Below, piece by piece: positions 1 through 12,500 of a DNA stretch of 64,000 nucleotides (within the stretch, counting starts at the first letter, position 1; each line of letters begins with the position of its first letter). Made by a program: the position numbers and the translations under genes. Source of the stretch: Saxidomus purpurata (lineage: Eukaryota > Mollusca > Bivalvia > Venerida > Veneridae); the NCBI GenBank assembly GCA_022818135.1, contig JAFMSR010000005.1, forward strand, positions 29,881,100 to 29,945,099, given 5' to 3'. The notes under the pieces are model-generated. The model saw nothing but the letters and a program-made list of their open reading frames with translations, was not told where the DNA came from and ran no database searches.

Positions 1-296
1 ACGTCCTTTGTATCTAATTCATTGTTTATATTGCCTTTCCTTGTATTTTAAGTGTTTAAAATCAAAAGACAAGTTGTTAATGTTTTACAAAGTCATTCTA
101 TATTCTGTAATCTTGATTATTGCTGCGTCACAGTCAACTTTTTCCGCTTCAAACATTCCGACTTCTGCTGCTTCAAAGGTTGTTACTTGTGCTGCTTCAA
201 CACTGTCAGTTTGTGCTGCTACCAACAGAAAGGTTACATCGGCTAATGTATAATATCATAAGTTTGTATAAATATCTTTATCTAAAACTTTTTCAG
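1..296 (+). other. 5' flank of paralog A, probable 5'UTR intron end
   Basis: No recognisable gene. A loosely repeated 'gctgcttcaa' motif (about 165-225) gives a small Ala/Ser/Cys-rich open stretch (8-253) with a hydrophobic start. It matches no family I know and is not conserved upstream of paralog B. The polypyrimidine tract and 'tttcag' at 285-296 look like a splice acceptor ending exactly at the ATG at 297, so a 5'UTR exon should lie further upstream, here or outside the window. Confidence 0.4.
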
Positions 297-503
297 ATGG
301 CGGCAGAGTTTATATCTGAATTTATGCAAAAAGGTCAAGAAGCACTGCGCCATGAAAACGAAGAGAGGGCTAAACATTATACCTTACAAGCCTTAGCTGG
401 CATAAACAATGAAAAGGAGAAGTTTCTTACCGGACTGGATGATACGATCACAGAACAGCAACTAGCTGACTGGTACGGAGGATGTTCCTTCATCTTAAAC
501 AAG
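297..503 (+). CDS. Paralog A exon 1 (start codon, TPR-like helix pair)
   Basis: The exon runs from ATG at 297, directly after an AG acceptor, to 'aacaag|gtaacc'. It encodes 69 codons beginning MAAEFISEFMQKGQEAL and ending in a WYGGCSFILNK motif. It aligns without gaps to the first exon of paralog B (37036-37242), which ends WYGECSFILSK. A good initiation context and equal length support this start. Confidence 0.8.
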
Positions 504-3500
504 GTAACCGATTTCCTGAATATTTGTTTATACTGACCAGCAAAAGGTGTTAAACCTACCAAAGCTATTATAAAATTGTTTTCGTGCTTGTCACTATGTG
601 CATTCAAAGTAGTTTTATCGTATTAAAGTATAGTTCAGACAAATGAGACAAAAACATGTAAGAAAAAAGATGTCAACTGCATAAACAATACCGTTTGAAA
701 AATAAATCACAATTATAACCGTAAGTTGTGATTACGTTTCAGATCGGAGAAATTTTAACAGCCTCGAGATGTTTCTATACAGGTATTATTTTACAGTAGC
801 TTTATACAATTTACATCTTTTATGGGTATTACTATCTTTTTAGCTAATGACACATTAAATGTATGCACACGGTCTTTTATCAATAACCTATTCCAAGGAT
901 AAAATGACACCTGTGCTTTTAAAGGTTTATAATTGGAATTTGGCCATGTGACAGATTTGTTTGAAACTTTAACATCTGATTATTTACACCTATTTATGTT
1001 CACTTAGCGCTTAATTCAAGTAAGATTTTCACTGGAGGTATTTTTAAAATTTGATTTCCCTATCCTGGTTGCCAAACCAAGATGGAGTTATTTTATCATA
1101 AGTAAAAATTTGATACACATACTTTGCCTGCAGAAAGATATAAATATAAGACCTATTATATTATATTTGTGAAATATTTGCATTAAATATTATATATTTA
1201 GATGGAATTCATTAGAAATTCAAGTTTGAAAAGATATGATTACCTCCCTTTACCTATCTTGGGTGCGCACCCAAGATAGGTTGGAAATAAATCAATTCAA
1301 AAGCTACACGTAGGTTTAAATCTTGCATTTTGGTTCAGAATGTTAAGATATATGTAAATCTATCCAATTCAAATGTAAAAGTAGAAATTATATTGAAATA
1401 AAAAAGAAATACTCAACGTTTTAAATACTTTCATATTAAAGGGGAGTAATAACAAAATTTCTTAAAAATTAAAAACATTTACATTTCTGATAGGGATCTA
1501 ACTTAATGTAATGGGTCTTTTTGTTCATTAAATTAATCTCTAACAGAATAAACAAAAAGTAAAAATTGTCATAAAATGTTGCTTAAAAGTAATTGCTTTA
1601 AAATGGATGTGTGTAACTCTACAGCATCCCAGAACTCCGGGTATAAAGACTCCGAGTCCTTTGAATGATCTGACATTATGCGTGAATTTTACAGTTTCAT
1701 GCGGAGTTAATAGGTCTTCTATTGGATTATCTTATAAACTATGGCCGCGAAAACCGTCCGTGGCTTATATATAGCCCCGATCATGAATCCCGTTCTCAAA
1801 TAACTCGGATGTGCACACCAACCTTTCGAAGTCGGCTGCTTTCTCCAAAAGTTATATCTGTGTGACTGGTCTGTGTATAATTTCTGGCTATGATTTTTGA
1901 TTTCATCTGTGGCTAATTAACAGAAAATTTGTACAAACAAATTTAAACAATTCATTATAGTTGTAGGAAATTCGTTTTTCTTATTTTTGAGAAACAAAAT
2001 AAATCATTAAAATAATATCTTACTAAATTAGCTCTTTATATTGCAAAAGTAAGTCATTCGATAAAAGAAATTGTATTTCAATACATTAAGGTGATAGCAA
2101 TTGTAAAACAAACAGTATTATATATGTCATTTGTTTTTATACCAGCTACAATTTTCGATCAGAAGTGGAATTTCAAAAGCCACACAGCTATGTCAGAAAT
2201 CCTGTTGGGCGGTCTTGTTTACTCTCGGGATTTGTTCACACTTTATTCGAATATAGAGGTAAGACTCCGTTATTGCAGCAAACTGATTTATGTTTTTGTA
2301 CACGTGTGCATGTATATACAAATGTAGTTCCTTTGCCAATCAAAGGGCGACCACTGTCTTTCAAATTTCGTAATACATTTGTATTCATTGTAAACGCTGT
2401 AATTGATTTTTGGGTCGATTATTAAAATCGAGCCAAAGTTAACAGAGTATATCGGCCTTACGGCCGAACGCACAACATACAAACAAGTAATTCCATATAA
2501 ACAGTTGTTAGGCATTATAGCGATTTCTGTTTTCAAAATTATATAGTAATAAATCTAAATAATTTAAAAACATTTCAGAATAGAATAATATTATTTCGTT
2601 GTTATTCTTTAAATGTGTAATTAATCGTAAATACTATTAATGCGCGAACGAACGACTTGGACGTACACATTTATAAGTCTGTGAAGTTGGCTCGGAGATC
2701 GTACATCGACATTAGATCTGTATTCCTTCGTACTGCATATCTAGATCGGAGCTCGACATTAGATCTGCATTCAAAGAAATGCAGATCTAGCTCGTACATC
2801 GACATCAGATCTGCATTCGCGAATGCAGATCTAGATCGTAGATCAACATCAGATCTGCAATGTGAATGCAGATCTACATCGTAGATCGACATCAGATCTG
2901 CATTTGATAATGCAGATCTAGATCGTAGATCGACATCAGATCTGCATTCGCAAATGCAGATCTAGATCGTACATCAACATCAGATCTGCATTCGATATCT
3001 AGATCGTAGATCAACTTCAGATCTGCAATGTGAATGCAGATCTAGATCGTAGATCGACATCAGATCTGCATTCGCAAATGCAGATCTAGATCGTACATCG
3101 ACATCAGATCTACATTCGGGAATGCACATCTAGATCGTACATCAACATCAGATCTGCATTCGATATTGCAGTTCTAGATCGTAGATCAACATCAGATCTG
3201 CATTCGCGAATGCAGATCTAGATCGTAGATCAACATCAGATCTGCAATGTGAATGCAGATCTAGATCGTACATCGACATCAGATCTGCATTTGATAATGT
3301 ACATCTAGATCGTACATCGACATCAGATCTGCATTCGGAAATGGACATCTAGATCGTACATCAACATCAGATCTGCAATGTGAATGCAGATCTAGATCGT
3401 ACATCGACATCAGATCTGCATTTGATAATGCACATCTAGATCGTACATCTACATCAGATCTGCATTCGCGAATGCACATTTAGATCGTACATCAACATGA

Positions 3501-6500
3501 GATCTGCATTCGGAAATGGACATCTAGATCGTAGATCAACATCAGATCTGCATTCGATATTGCAGATCTAGATCGTAGATCAACTTCAGATCTGCATTCG
3601 CGAATGCAAATCTAGATCGTAGATCAACATCAGATCTGCAATGTCAATGAAGATCTAGATCGTACATCGACATCAGATCTGCATTTGATAATGCAGATCT
3701 AGATCGTAGATCGACATCAGATTTGCATTCGCGAATGCAGATCTAGATCGTACATCGACATCAGATCTGCATTTGATAATGCAGATCTAGATCGTAGATC
3801 GACATCAGATTTGCATTCGCGAATGCAGATCTAGATCGTACATCGACATCAAATCTGCATTTGATAATGCAAATCTGAATCGTACATCGACATCAGATCT
3901 GCGTTCGCGAATGCAGATCTAGATCGTGCATCGACATCAGATCTGCATTCGCGAGTGCACATCTAGATCGTACATCAATATGAGATCTGCGTTTGCGAAT
4001 GCAGATCTAGATCGTACATCAACATCAGATCTGCAATGTGAATGCAGATCTAGATCGTACATCGACATCAGATCTGCATTCGGGAATGCACATCTACATC
4101 GTAGATCAACTTCAGATCTGCATTCGCGAATGCAGATCTAGATCGTAGATCAACATCAGATCTGCATTCGATACTGCAGATCTAGATCGCAGATCAACAT
4201 CAGATCTGCATTCGATAACGCATATTTAGGTCGTTAATTCGATCGCCATTAGATATGTAAACAACAGATCTAAGATATTTTAATACCCGACTCTTACTTA
4301 TGACTTATTTATGGATTCAGTTCTTTCTCCTTGAAGTACCTCAACTGTATTTCAACAATTCATACAATGCGTCTTTGCCTACAGAGCATGCTGAAAGTCT
4401 CTTCTGCTAGTTGAAATACCCTATAATACCGGTATTTCCTAAATGATTTAGTGATTCCGGGACGTTATAATCGACCCACAATAATTTAGTCCAATTGTTT
4501 ATATGCCACTAATGGCCGATTTTGCATTTTTATTAAGTATTTTACCTAGGGTCAAGAAAATGTACATGTGTTTTTGATATTAGAAGAATACGTAGTGACT
4601 AGTCAAGTTTAGTGGAATGTTTTAAAGGTGGTTATTTTCCCTCTCTGTCTGGACATTGCGTGATTTGTTTTCGTCAATCGTCCTGCTCATGTATTGTTAA
4701 GAATAAACTATCATTTCGACAAAGCAGTATGTATATTTAAACGAAAGTGGTTCCATCTTTGCCTCTCAATGCCGGCCTTTTAATGAAGTGGTGATTCCAT
4801 TAGTATCCGTTGATGTCACATGTCCTTCTTTTGAGGACCGATTATCGCATCAGTTTCTCTCACGCACATCTTTATGATGCACTGAATATGCAGCTAATCA
4901 ACAAAATACTTAACAGGTTTTGTTAGTGTAAATATTTACATATGCATTATTTTTAAGAACTTTTTAGAAGAACTTGTTTCACACTTGTTAACTGTGACTA
5001 AATTTGCAAAAACACATGTCATACATTATCACATTGTAAAGCAATGGCATTGCACTCCTTCCTGACAGTGTATCAACATTCCTTATATCCTCCCTTGTAT
5101 TTTTGGAAATACGATTGTAGACGAAGACGTAGGAGAACCGAAAGATGCGTAATAAGAACATATATTCATTCCAGTTGCATCCATAAACCTCTATTAAGTT
5201 AGTACACTTACTGAATGGACAATTCTGACCATTATGCATGAATACAAGCGCGCTTAATATATCTATTTCTGTACGCATGTCGTTGATGGGCGGAACTTTT
5301 CTTGCACCAGATGGGGATATTTGCAGTTTTTACCATTGCTGGAAAATCTCTTCTTGCATACCAGATGGAGATAGCTGCAGTTTTTACCCCTCATGTTAGA
5401 CGACTCGCGTGAATTACTTGTGACGTAACGTTATAAACAATGTGGCGTCACTTTCCCAAACACAGCATCTGAATAACGTTTGTTTTTATATTAAAATGCA
5501 TCATTTCGATAAATATGTATTTAAATATCTATTTTAAAATGCAAGACAGTATGCAAGAAAAAGTTTCTACTGTGAGATACTTAGTTCAGATAGAAGTATC
5601 CGTCACTTCGGGTAACTGTTTCGCGGGAACTCGGCAGAGATTTTTTTATTTTCTTTATCAATATGAAGTAGATCTATTGCGTTTAGAAAGATAGTTTATT
5701 GAATAAAAGGTTACAAACCCATACGTCCGTGCAACGTAAACATATTAGGCAACTAGATGTTGTATCAAGTCAACAATTCAAATTTGAATTTCGAATGCCG
5801 CGCTGGCACGACATTCAAATTTTAGCATTTTTGTAGATCTTGAATGTCAAATGTCGCGCTTGCACGACATTCAAACTTTAGCAGTTTTGTAGATTTTGAA
5901 TGTCAAATGTCGTATGTCGCGCTTGCACGACATTCAAACTTTAGCAGTTTTGTAGAGCTTGAATGTCGAATGTCGTATGTTGCGCTGGCACGGCATCCAA
6001 ATTTTGATTGTCGAATGTCGTATATCGAATGTCGTATGTCGCGCTGGCACGACATTTCAAACATCAGCATTTTTGTAGATTTTGAATGTCAAATATCGCA
6101 TGTTGCGCTGGCACGACATTCAAATTCTGAATGTCATTTGTCGCTTGTTGAGCTAACTTCACGTAAATTACAATAATCAATACATATTGTCAGAGCTCTA
6201 AAATTATAGCAGATGGATTGTCAACGAGAACAGTAAAAAGTCATTGAATGATTGACAACACGAACTATTCGCCAAAAGATAGTCAATAATCATGTTATAT
6301 GAACATTGTTGTACTTTATTATTTGAGCAGAAAAGTGTGAACTGTCATAAATGGGTTTTCTCCTTTCAAAAGCCCTAAACACAAAAGTAAACATTTAAGC
6401 ATTTGAAGGCAATTCAACGGCAAATTTGGACTATTTCGATGTTTCCGGTAATATTTATATTGTTCTGTCGTCTGAGGATTTTTTTAACTTTACATTCCAG

Positions 6501-9500
6501 TATGAAGTGAAGTTCTTCATTACGAGTGTTGTATATAAAACAGGTCGTTCATGTCTAGGGAATTGATTTGTTAATTTCATCTGTCCGTTTCTGAAAGTAA
6601 TCTATGTCCTGATAATTATTGCATAGTAAATGAGAATATGAATTTTGAGACGTTTATGTTACTTGGTTACACTTTAAAACTAATATCAGGAAAACGTTTG
6701 TAAGTGGACGCTCGTGAAAAGATTCGTTTAGCTCTGTATTCCAATTTTATATTAAGATGGATCTAAGCCTTTGATTGAAAAGTTTGGTTAGTTCATAAGG
6801 ATTCTGTAATAACAATTTTTATTTGGTCTACGCAAGTACCGTATCATTCATCATAATAGTATGACCTTGTTTGATATATTTATTGCTCTTGGTACCAAAC
6901 TTTTGTAACTTGAATTAACCTCATGTTGCGTCAAGATTTTCTTCCTAACTATAGACTTTACTGAAAGCCGAATATAAATATAGACGACCGTGAATTGTCT
7001 GACTAATAAACAAGTGCCGATTAAATACTGCCTTAAATACGTTATTAGGATTTGGACACGTACGCTGCTATGAAGGTATGAATTTGTAACAAGGTATACT
7101 CTCCGCCGCAAACTGGAGCATTGAAGGAATTGATATTACCCAGTTAAGTTTTCTCGCAGAGGTACGCAGCATCGTTTTCTATAAAAGGCACACGAAGTTA
7201 GTGATCTGTTCAAGTGGTCAAACTAAAGGCCTGTAAACCGAGAATTTTTATACCAATCAGTTTTAGTTAATTTCTAATGCCAAAATCATGGCTACTGAAC
7301 ATTATCTTGGAGAGATGAATATTTGGTCAGAGTTTTATTCAAATCCATCATGCGGCTTAGGAGATACTGAGCGGACACAAATTCAAGACTCAAACCTTTG
7401 ACGTTAACATGTGTCCTTGGCCTCGAGACAGTGTGCTGGATCATAGGTTATACACATTGTCTCAATGAGGTAATCATTTTACAAGAGTTTCATCAAACCC
7501 TTAAAAAATGTTGAAAAAAATAGACGTTTGACCGTAAGTTGTGTCCTTGACCTAAAGCCAGCGTGACCGGCTCGTGGGTTCAGCACATCATCTTTATTAA
7601 ATAAACGATTGACCCGAGTTAAAGCAAAATCCTTTAATAGGATTTGGAGCGGACATTAAATATGCGAAACGTTCACCTTATCTTAAGTTACGACTGACTT
7701 TACGGTGGTGCTATTCCAGTAACTCAAAACACATCTTATCGACGCCTTACTGATACCGTAACTTACGACGTCGTAAGTAGATAATGTTAGTCTGTAATAT
7801 GCATACACTAATATCGGCATATTGAGAGTAAATAATATTGGCTTAGAAAACGCAACACCCAATTCAATTATACGCAAGAAGGGTTGGCATGCACTTTGTC
7901 TCGCCCCATTAGACGGGAGACATTGTGTTCCCCGTTCCGTCTGTATGTTCGCCCGTTTGTCCGTCCGCCCATCTGTCAACTTTATATAATGCGCTCTTCA
8001 TCTCCAATCCCCTTACTGGATGTTCATCAAACTTAGTGCGAAGCATCAGTATGAAGTCTAGTTGTGCATATTGTAATTAGGATTCAAATGGTTAAAGGTC
8101 AGTGGGGTTGAAAATTGAAAAGTTTGTCCAACCTTTATTTTCAAAAAGTTCGTTGGATTTTTATCGATCTTGGTTGGAAACACCAGTATGAAGTTTCGTT
8201 AAACATATTGTAAGTTGGGGTCAAGTAGTCAAATGTCGTCACAGGGGTCTGAAACTTGAAAATCTTGTGTCTGCTCTTCATCTCCAAAACCCTTGTTAGA
8301 TTTTCGGATTTTCGCCAAACTTGGTGCAAAACATCAGTATGAGTGTAATTGTGCACATTACAATTTGAGGTCATAATGTCAAAGGTCAAGGTTACAGGGG
8401 GCATGAAACTTGAAAAGTTTGTCCGTTCTTCAACTCAAAAATTACTTGTTGTATTTCCATAAAACATGGTCTGAATGTAGTTTGGAATATTATGATACAC
8501 TTTGGTCCAGAGAGTTTTATTCCTTCTGGAGGGCCTGACGCAGACGCACGGAGGAGACAAGTTGTATTTTAGATCTAAAGGAGTATTTCTTATATTAAAT
8601 GCAGGCGTTTTCTTTCAGAATATCTTGCCACCATAGTCTAGATTTCTCAGCAATACAACGGACATGGGATAAATTACTTCTCGGGCAAAGACAGCGCATT
8701 TTTTCATTTGGTTTTAGGTACCTAACATCTGCAGAATTCCAACGGAGTCTTCAATGTATCCTAATGTATCGTGCAGATGCACATAATTGTCATAGGGTGA
8801 GAAAAATGTGAAGCCTGACCGGGACTCGAACCCGTGACCCTTCGCTTACAGGGCGAATGCTCTACCGACTGAGCTATCCGGACACCTACATATTTTCACC
8901 CCTTTTTCATAATTAAGTACGTAACCGTGACATAATCATTTCAAAAGATCTTATTGTTGGCACCTTCAAATGTAAACCCCTCTCCCCTTGCGGGTAAACA
9001 ATCATGTGACTATTCGAAATGAAGTTGAGTTTGCAAGGATTAATTGCCATAGTGTCGAAATAATAGTTTTACTGAAAATATTTCTATATTACGCGATCTT
9101 TTGTATATTAAACAGTATTGAAGCAGCATGGTTGTTTCCTTGTGCTAGAATCACAATGTTATAGTAATATATATTTTAGCAAATGTTCTGCTGAACGCAG
9201 GGCCAAACACTTTGCGACGATATGCAACCAATCCGTATGTATGTAATTCTGTCCGTACCCAGTATATGAGGGTGTTGAGTTTCAGAGCATTGTGTGTTCC
9301 GGGTTCGATCCTGTATTGTGGCGGTAAAACATGCATACAAGTGTACAAAGATCATAGTAACATTTAAAGGATTAGCTAACAACATCCTTAGTTCGTCCGT
9401 ATGCAGATCTGATGTTGATGTACGATCTAGATCTGCATTATCGAATGCAGATCTAATGTTGATGTACGATCTATATCTGCACTCGCGAATGCAGATCTGA

Positions 9501-12500
9501 TGTTGATCTACGATCTAGATATGCTGTCGAATGCAGATCTGAAGTTGATGTACGACATAGATGTGCATTCCCGAATGCAGATCTGATGTCATTGTACGAT
9601 CTAGATCTGCATTATCAAATGCAGATCTGATGTCGATGTACGATCTAGATCTGCAATATCGAATGCAGATTTTATGTTGATGTACGATCTAGATGTGCAT
9701 TCCCGAATGCAGATCTGATGTCGATCTTCGATCTAGATCTGCAATACCAAATGCAGATCTGATGTCGATGTACGATCTAGATCTGCATTCACATTGCAGA
9801 TCTAATGTTAATGTACGATCTAGATCTGCAATATCGAATGCAGATTTTATGTTGATGTACGATCTAGATGTGCATTCCCAAATGCAGATCTGATGTCGAT
9901 CTACGATCTAGATCTGCAATATCGAATGCAGATCTGATGTTGATGTACGATCTAGATGTGCATTCCCGAATGCAGATCTGATGTCGATGTACGATCTAGA
10001 TGTGCATTCGCAAATGCAGATATGATGTCGATCTACGATTTAGATCTGCGTTATCAAATGCAGATCTGATAGCGATGTACGATCTAGATCTGCATTCACA
10101 TTGCAGATCTGATGTCGATCTACGATCTAGATCTGCGTTATCAAATGCAGATCTGATGTCGATGTACGATCTAGATCTGTATTCACATTGCAGATCTGAT
10201 GTTGATCTACGATCTAGATCTGCAATATTGAATGCAGATCTGATGATGAGGAAGATCTAGATGTGCATTCGCGAATGCAGATCTGATGTCGATCTACGAT
10301 CTAGATCTGCATTATCAAATGCAGATCTGATGTCGATCTACGATCTAGATCTGCATTCACATTGCAGATCTGATGTTGATCTACGATCTAGATCTGCAAT
10401 ATTGAATGCAGATCTGATGATGAGGAAGATCTAGATGTGCATTCGCGAATGCAGATCTGATGTCGATCTACGATCTAGATCTGCATTATCAAATGCAGAT
10501 CTGATGTCGATCTACGATCTAGATCTGCATTATCAAATGCAGATCTGATGTTGATCTACGATCTAGATTTGCATTCCCGAATGCAGATCTGATGTCGATC
10601 TACGATCTAGATCTGCAATATCGAATGCAGATCTGATGACGATGTACGATCTAGATCTGCATTATCAAATGTAGATCTGATGTCGATGTACGATCTATAT
10701 CTGCACTCGCGAATGCAGATCTGACGTCGATCTACGATCTAGATCTGCAATATCGAATGCAGATCTGATGTCGATGTACGATCTATATCTGCACTCGCGA
10801 ATGTAGATCTGATGTCGATGTACGATCTAGATCTGCAATATCGAATGCAGATCTGATGTCGATGTACGACCTAGATCTGCATTCGCGAATGCAGACCTGA
10901 TGTCGATCTACGATCTAGATCTGCATTATCAAATGCAGATCTGATGTCGATGTACGATCTAGATCTGCATTCACAATGCAGATCTAATGTCGATGTACGA
11001 TCTAGATCTGCATTCACATTGCAGATCTGATGTTGATCTACGATCTAGATGTGCATTCGCGAATGCAGATCTGATGTCGATGTACGATCTAGATCTGCAT
11101 TTCTTTGAATGCAGATCTGATGTCGAGCTGCGATCTAGATACGCAGGACGAAGGAATACAGATCTAATGTCGATGTGCGATCTCCGAGCCAACTTCACAG
11201 ACTTCACATTTATAAGAACTCGTTTTTTACCTGTAACTCTATAGTCGGCGGACATAGAGCAGTTGGTAGAGATGCTGGAAATTGATATGCGCTGACTTAC
11301 TGCGGCGGACGCGAATTCGAAACCCATCTAATACAGTTTGTTTTTACAGTTTTTTTCTGTTTTACTTATAATTTTAAGACTTTAAACCATTTTAAATGTT
11401 TTACAGCAAATAATCATAGAAAACTTCATTCATGTCAAACTTCTAAGGATAATGTTAAGACATACTGTATACATATTCTTCGATAACAGTAAAGTTCAGT
11501 CAGTAGTCGTGTCAGGTTTTGCTTGTACAACCAGAATTGGTTTCCTTGGGTTCTTTTGGGGCCATGCCTCAACATCAATCATCACCAATTTCTAGAATAT
11601 TTACATGCCAGTTTTGTTTGTGGGCCCGCTGTGATACTTTGTATCACTGTTTTTCTTGTTCAGTTATTAATTTACTCTGTGTCTTCTTTGATCTTGCTCA
11701 TTGTTCAGTTTTTGCCTACAATTTAGGATAGGAATTTATTTTGTATTATTGACACAATACACTCAACCCTATGGGCAAATCCGATAACTTTTGAATGACA
11801 TTAAAAGTTGTGCAAACTTTGAATTTTCAGTTCAGGTTTGTAAAATTACACATCTCAGTTACCATTCACAGCTATGATACTTTATAGGGTAGTTGAACAT
11901 ACATGTAGTCACTGAATGCAAAAGGTAAGCACATGGGTTCCTATCAAAAGTAAAGTTTACACATATGGTTAAAGGTCAAACTCTGTGGACATTTGTGTCT
12001 CCAGTTTGTTGATAACTTTACTCATGCATGGGTTGCCCTGATATTTACACATGTATGTGTACAGTCTGTGTTGTTCAGAGACAATCGACCCTCCAGCACT
12101 TTCAGTCCTTTGATTTAAACACTTTCTGCAGTCTTTTTAAATATTTTATACTAATATACAAATATATATTTATACATGATAATACCGTGTACGTATCTGT
12201 TTTCTATATGAATAAATGGATGGAATTTCAAGTGACGGACACTTGTTCTTTCCAGAACCGATTTAGTTTTGATATTCTCCTTGCGCATGGTACAAAAATG
12301 ATCCTTAGACAACGCGACTCCTAGAAAAATCAAACACTAAGCAGTGATAGTAAGATTGGTGTTATTCAAGGTTCAGTTTTATTCTGTTCTGTGGTGACCA
12401 ATTAAATCATATTCTTTGTCGTTTTAGAAAATTCGTGCTTTTTTGGTAGAATTAGACAATTTAGCCAAGCTAGCCGAAAGACGCAAGAAGTGGTCAGTGT

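Larger units (their letters stand above)
4231..9394. other. Internal region of the foldback element
   Basis: About 5.1 kb between the arms. I see no transposase or other recognisable coding region; the longest open stretch (4988-5278, minus) resembles nothing known. It contains a near-duplicate of about 60 bp at 5290-5390 ('accagatgg.gata..tgcagttttta'), a palindromic tandem array (5780-6150), a MITE-like tract (7830-8570) and a tRNA-like sequence (8812-8883), so it has collected other repeats. Confidence 0.6.
2675..11204. mobile_element. Foldback-type transposable element, about 8.5 kb, with 9-bp target duplication
   Basis: Two long arms in inverse orientation (2675-about 4230 and about 9395-11204) enclose about 5.1 kb of unrelated DNA. 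The outer ends are exact reverse complements: the left begins 'aagtctgtgaagttggctcg' and the right ends with its complement. Each is bordered by 'cacatttat' (2666-2674 and 11205-11213), a 9-bp direct repeat that fits a target site duplication. Long inverted arms of short subrepeats with 9-bp duplications are the hallmark of foldback (FB) elements, which are thought to be related to MULE transposons. No transposase is visible inside, so it is probably non-autonomous. It lies wholly in intron 3 of paralog A. Confidence 0.85.

Noticed and set aside
2657..4141. Open frames through the left-arm repeats (Arg/Ser/Asp/Leu-rich repeats)
   Set aside because: They are translations of the 44-bp subrepeat, occur on both strands and in both arms, and have no start, splice or family support.
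2690..4230. CRISPR-like array
   Set aside because: Units are contiguous with near-identical spacers, eukaryotic context, no cas genes; it is a transposon arm.
5844..6176. 110-codon open frame with repeated 'ALARHSNFSSF'
   Set aside because: It is the palindromic tandem array read in one frame; no independent coding sign.
7683..7979. 98-codon minus-strand open frame (start MTDGRTDKRANIQTERGTQ)
   Set aside because: The start is the complement of the 'gtccgtccgcc' repeat tail, a common artefact of this MITE type.
9240..9320. Possible tRNA (B-box-like 'gggttcgatcc')
   Set aside because: No matching A box at the right distance and no stems; chance or a very worn SINE.
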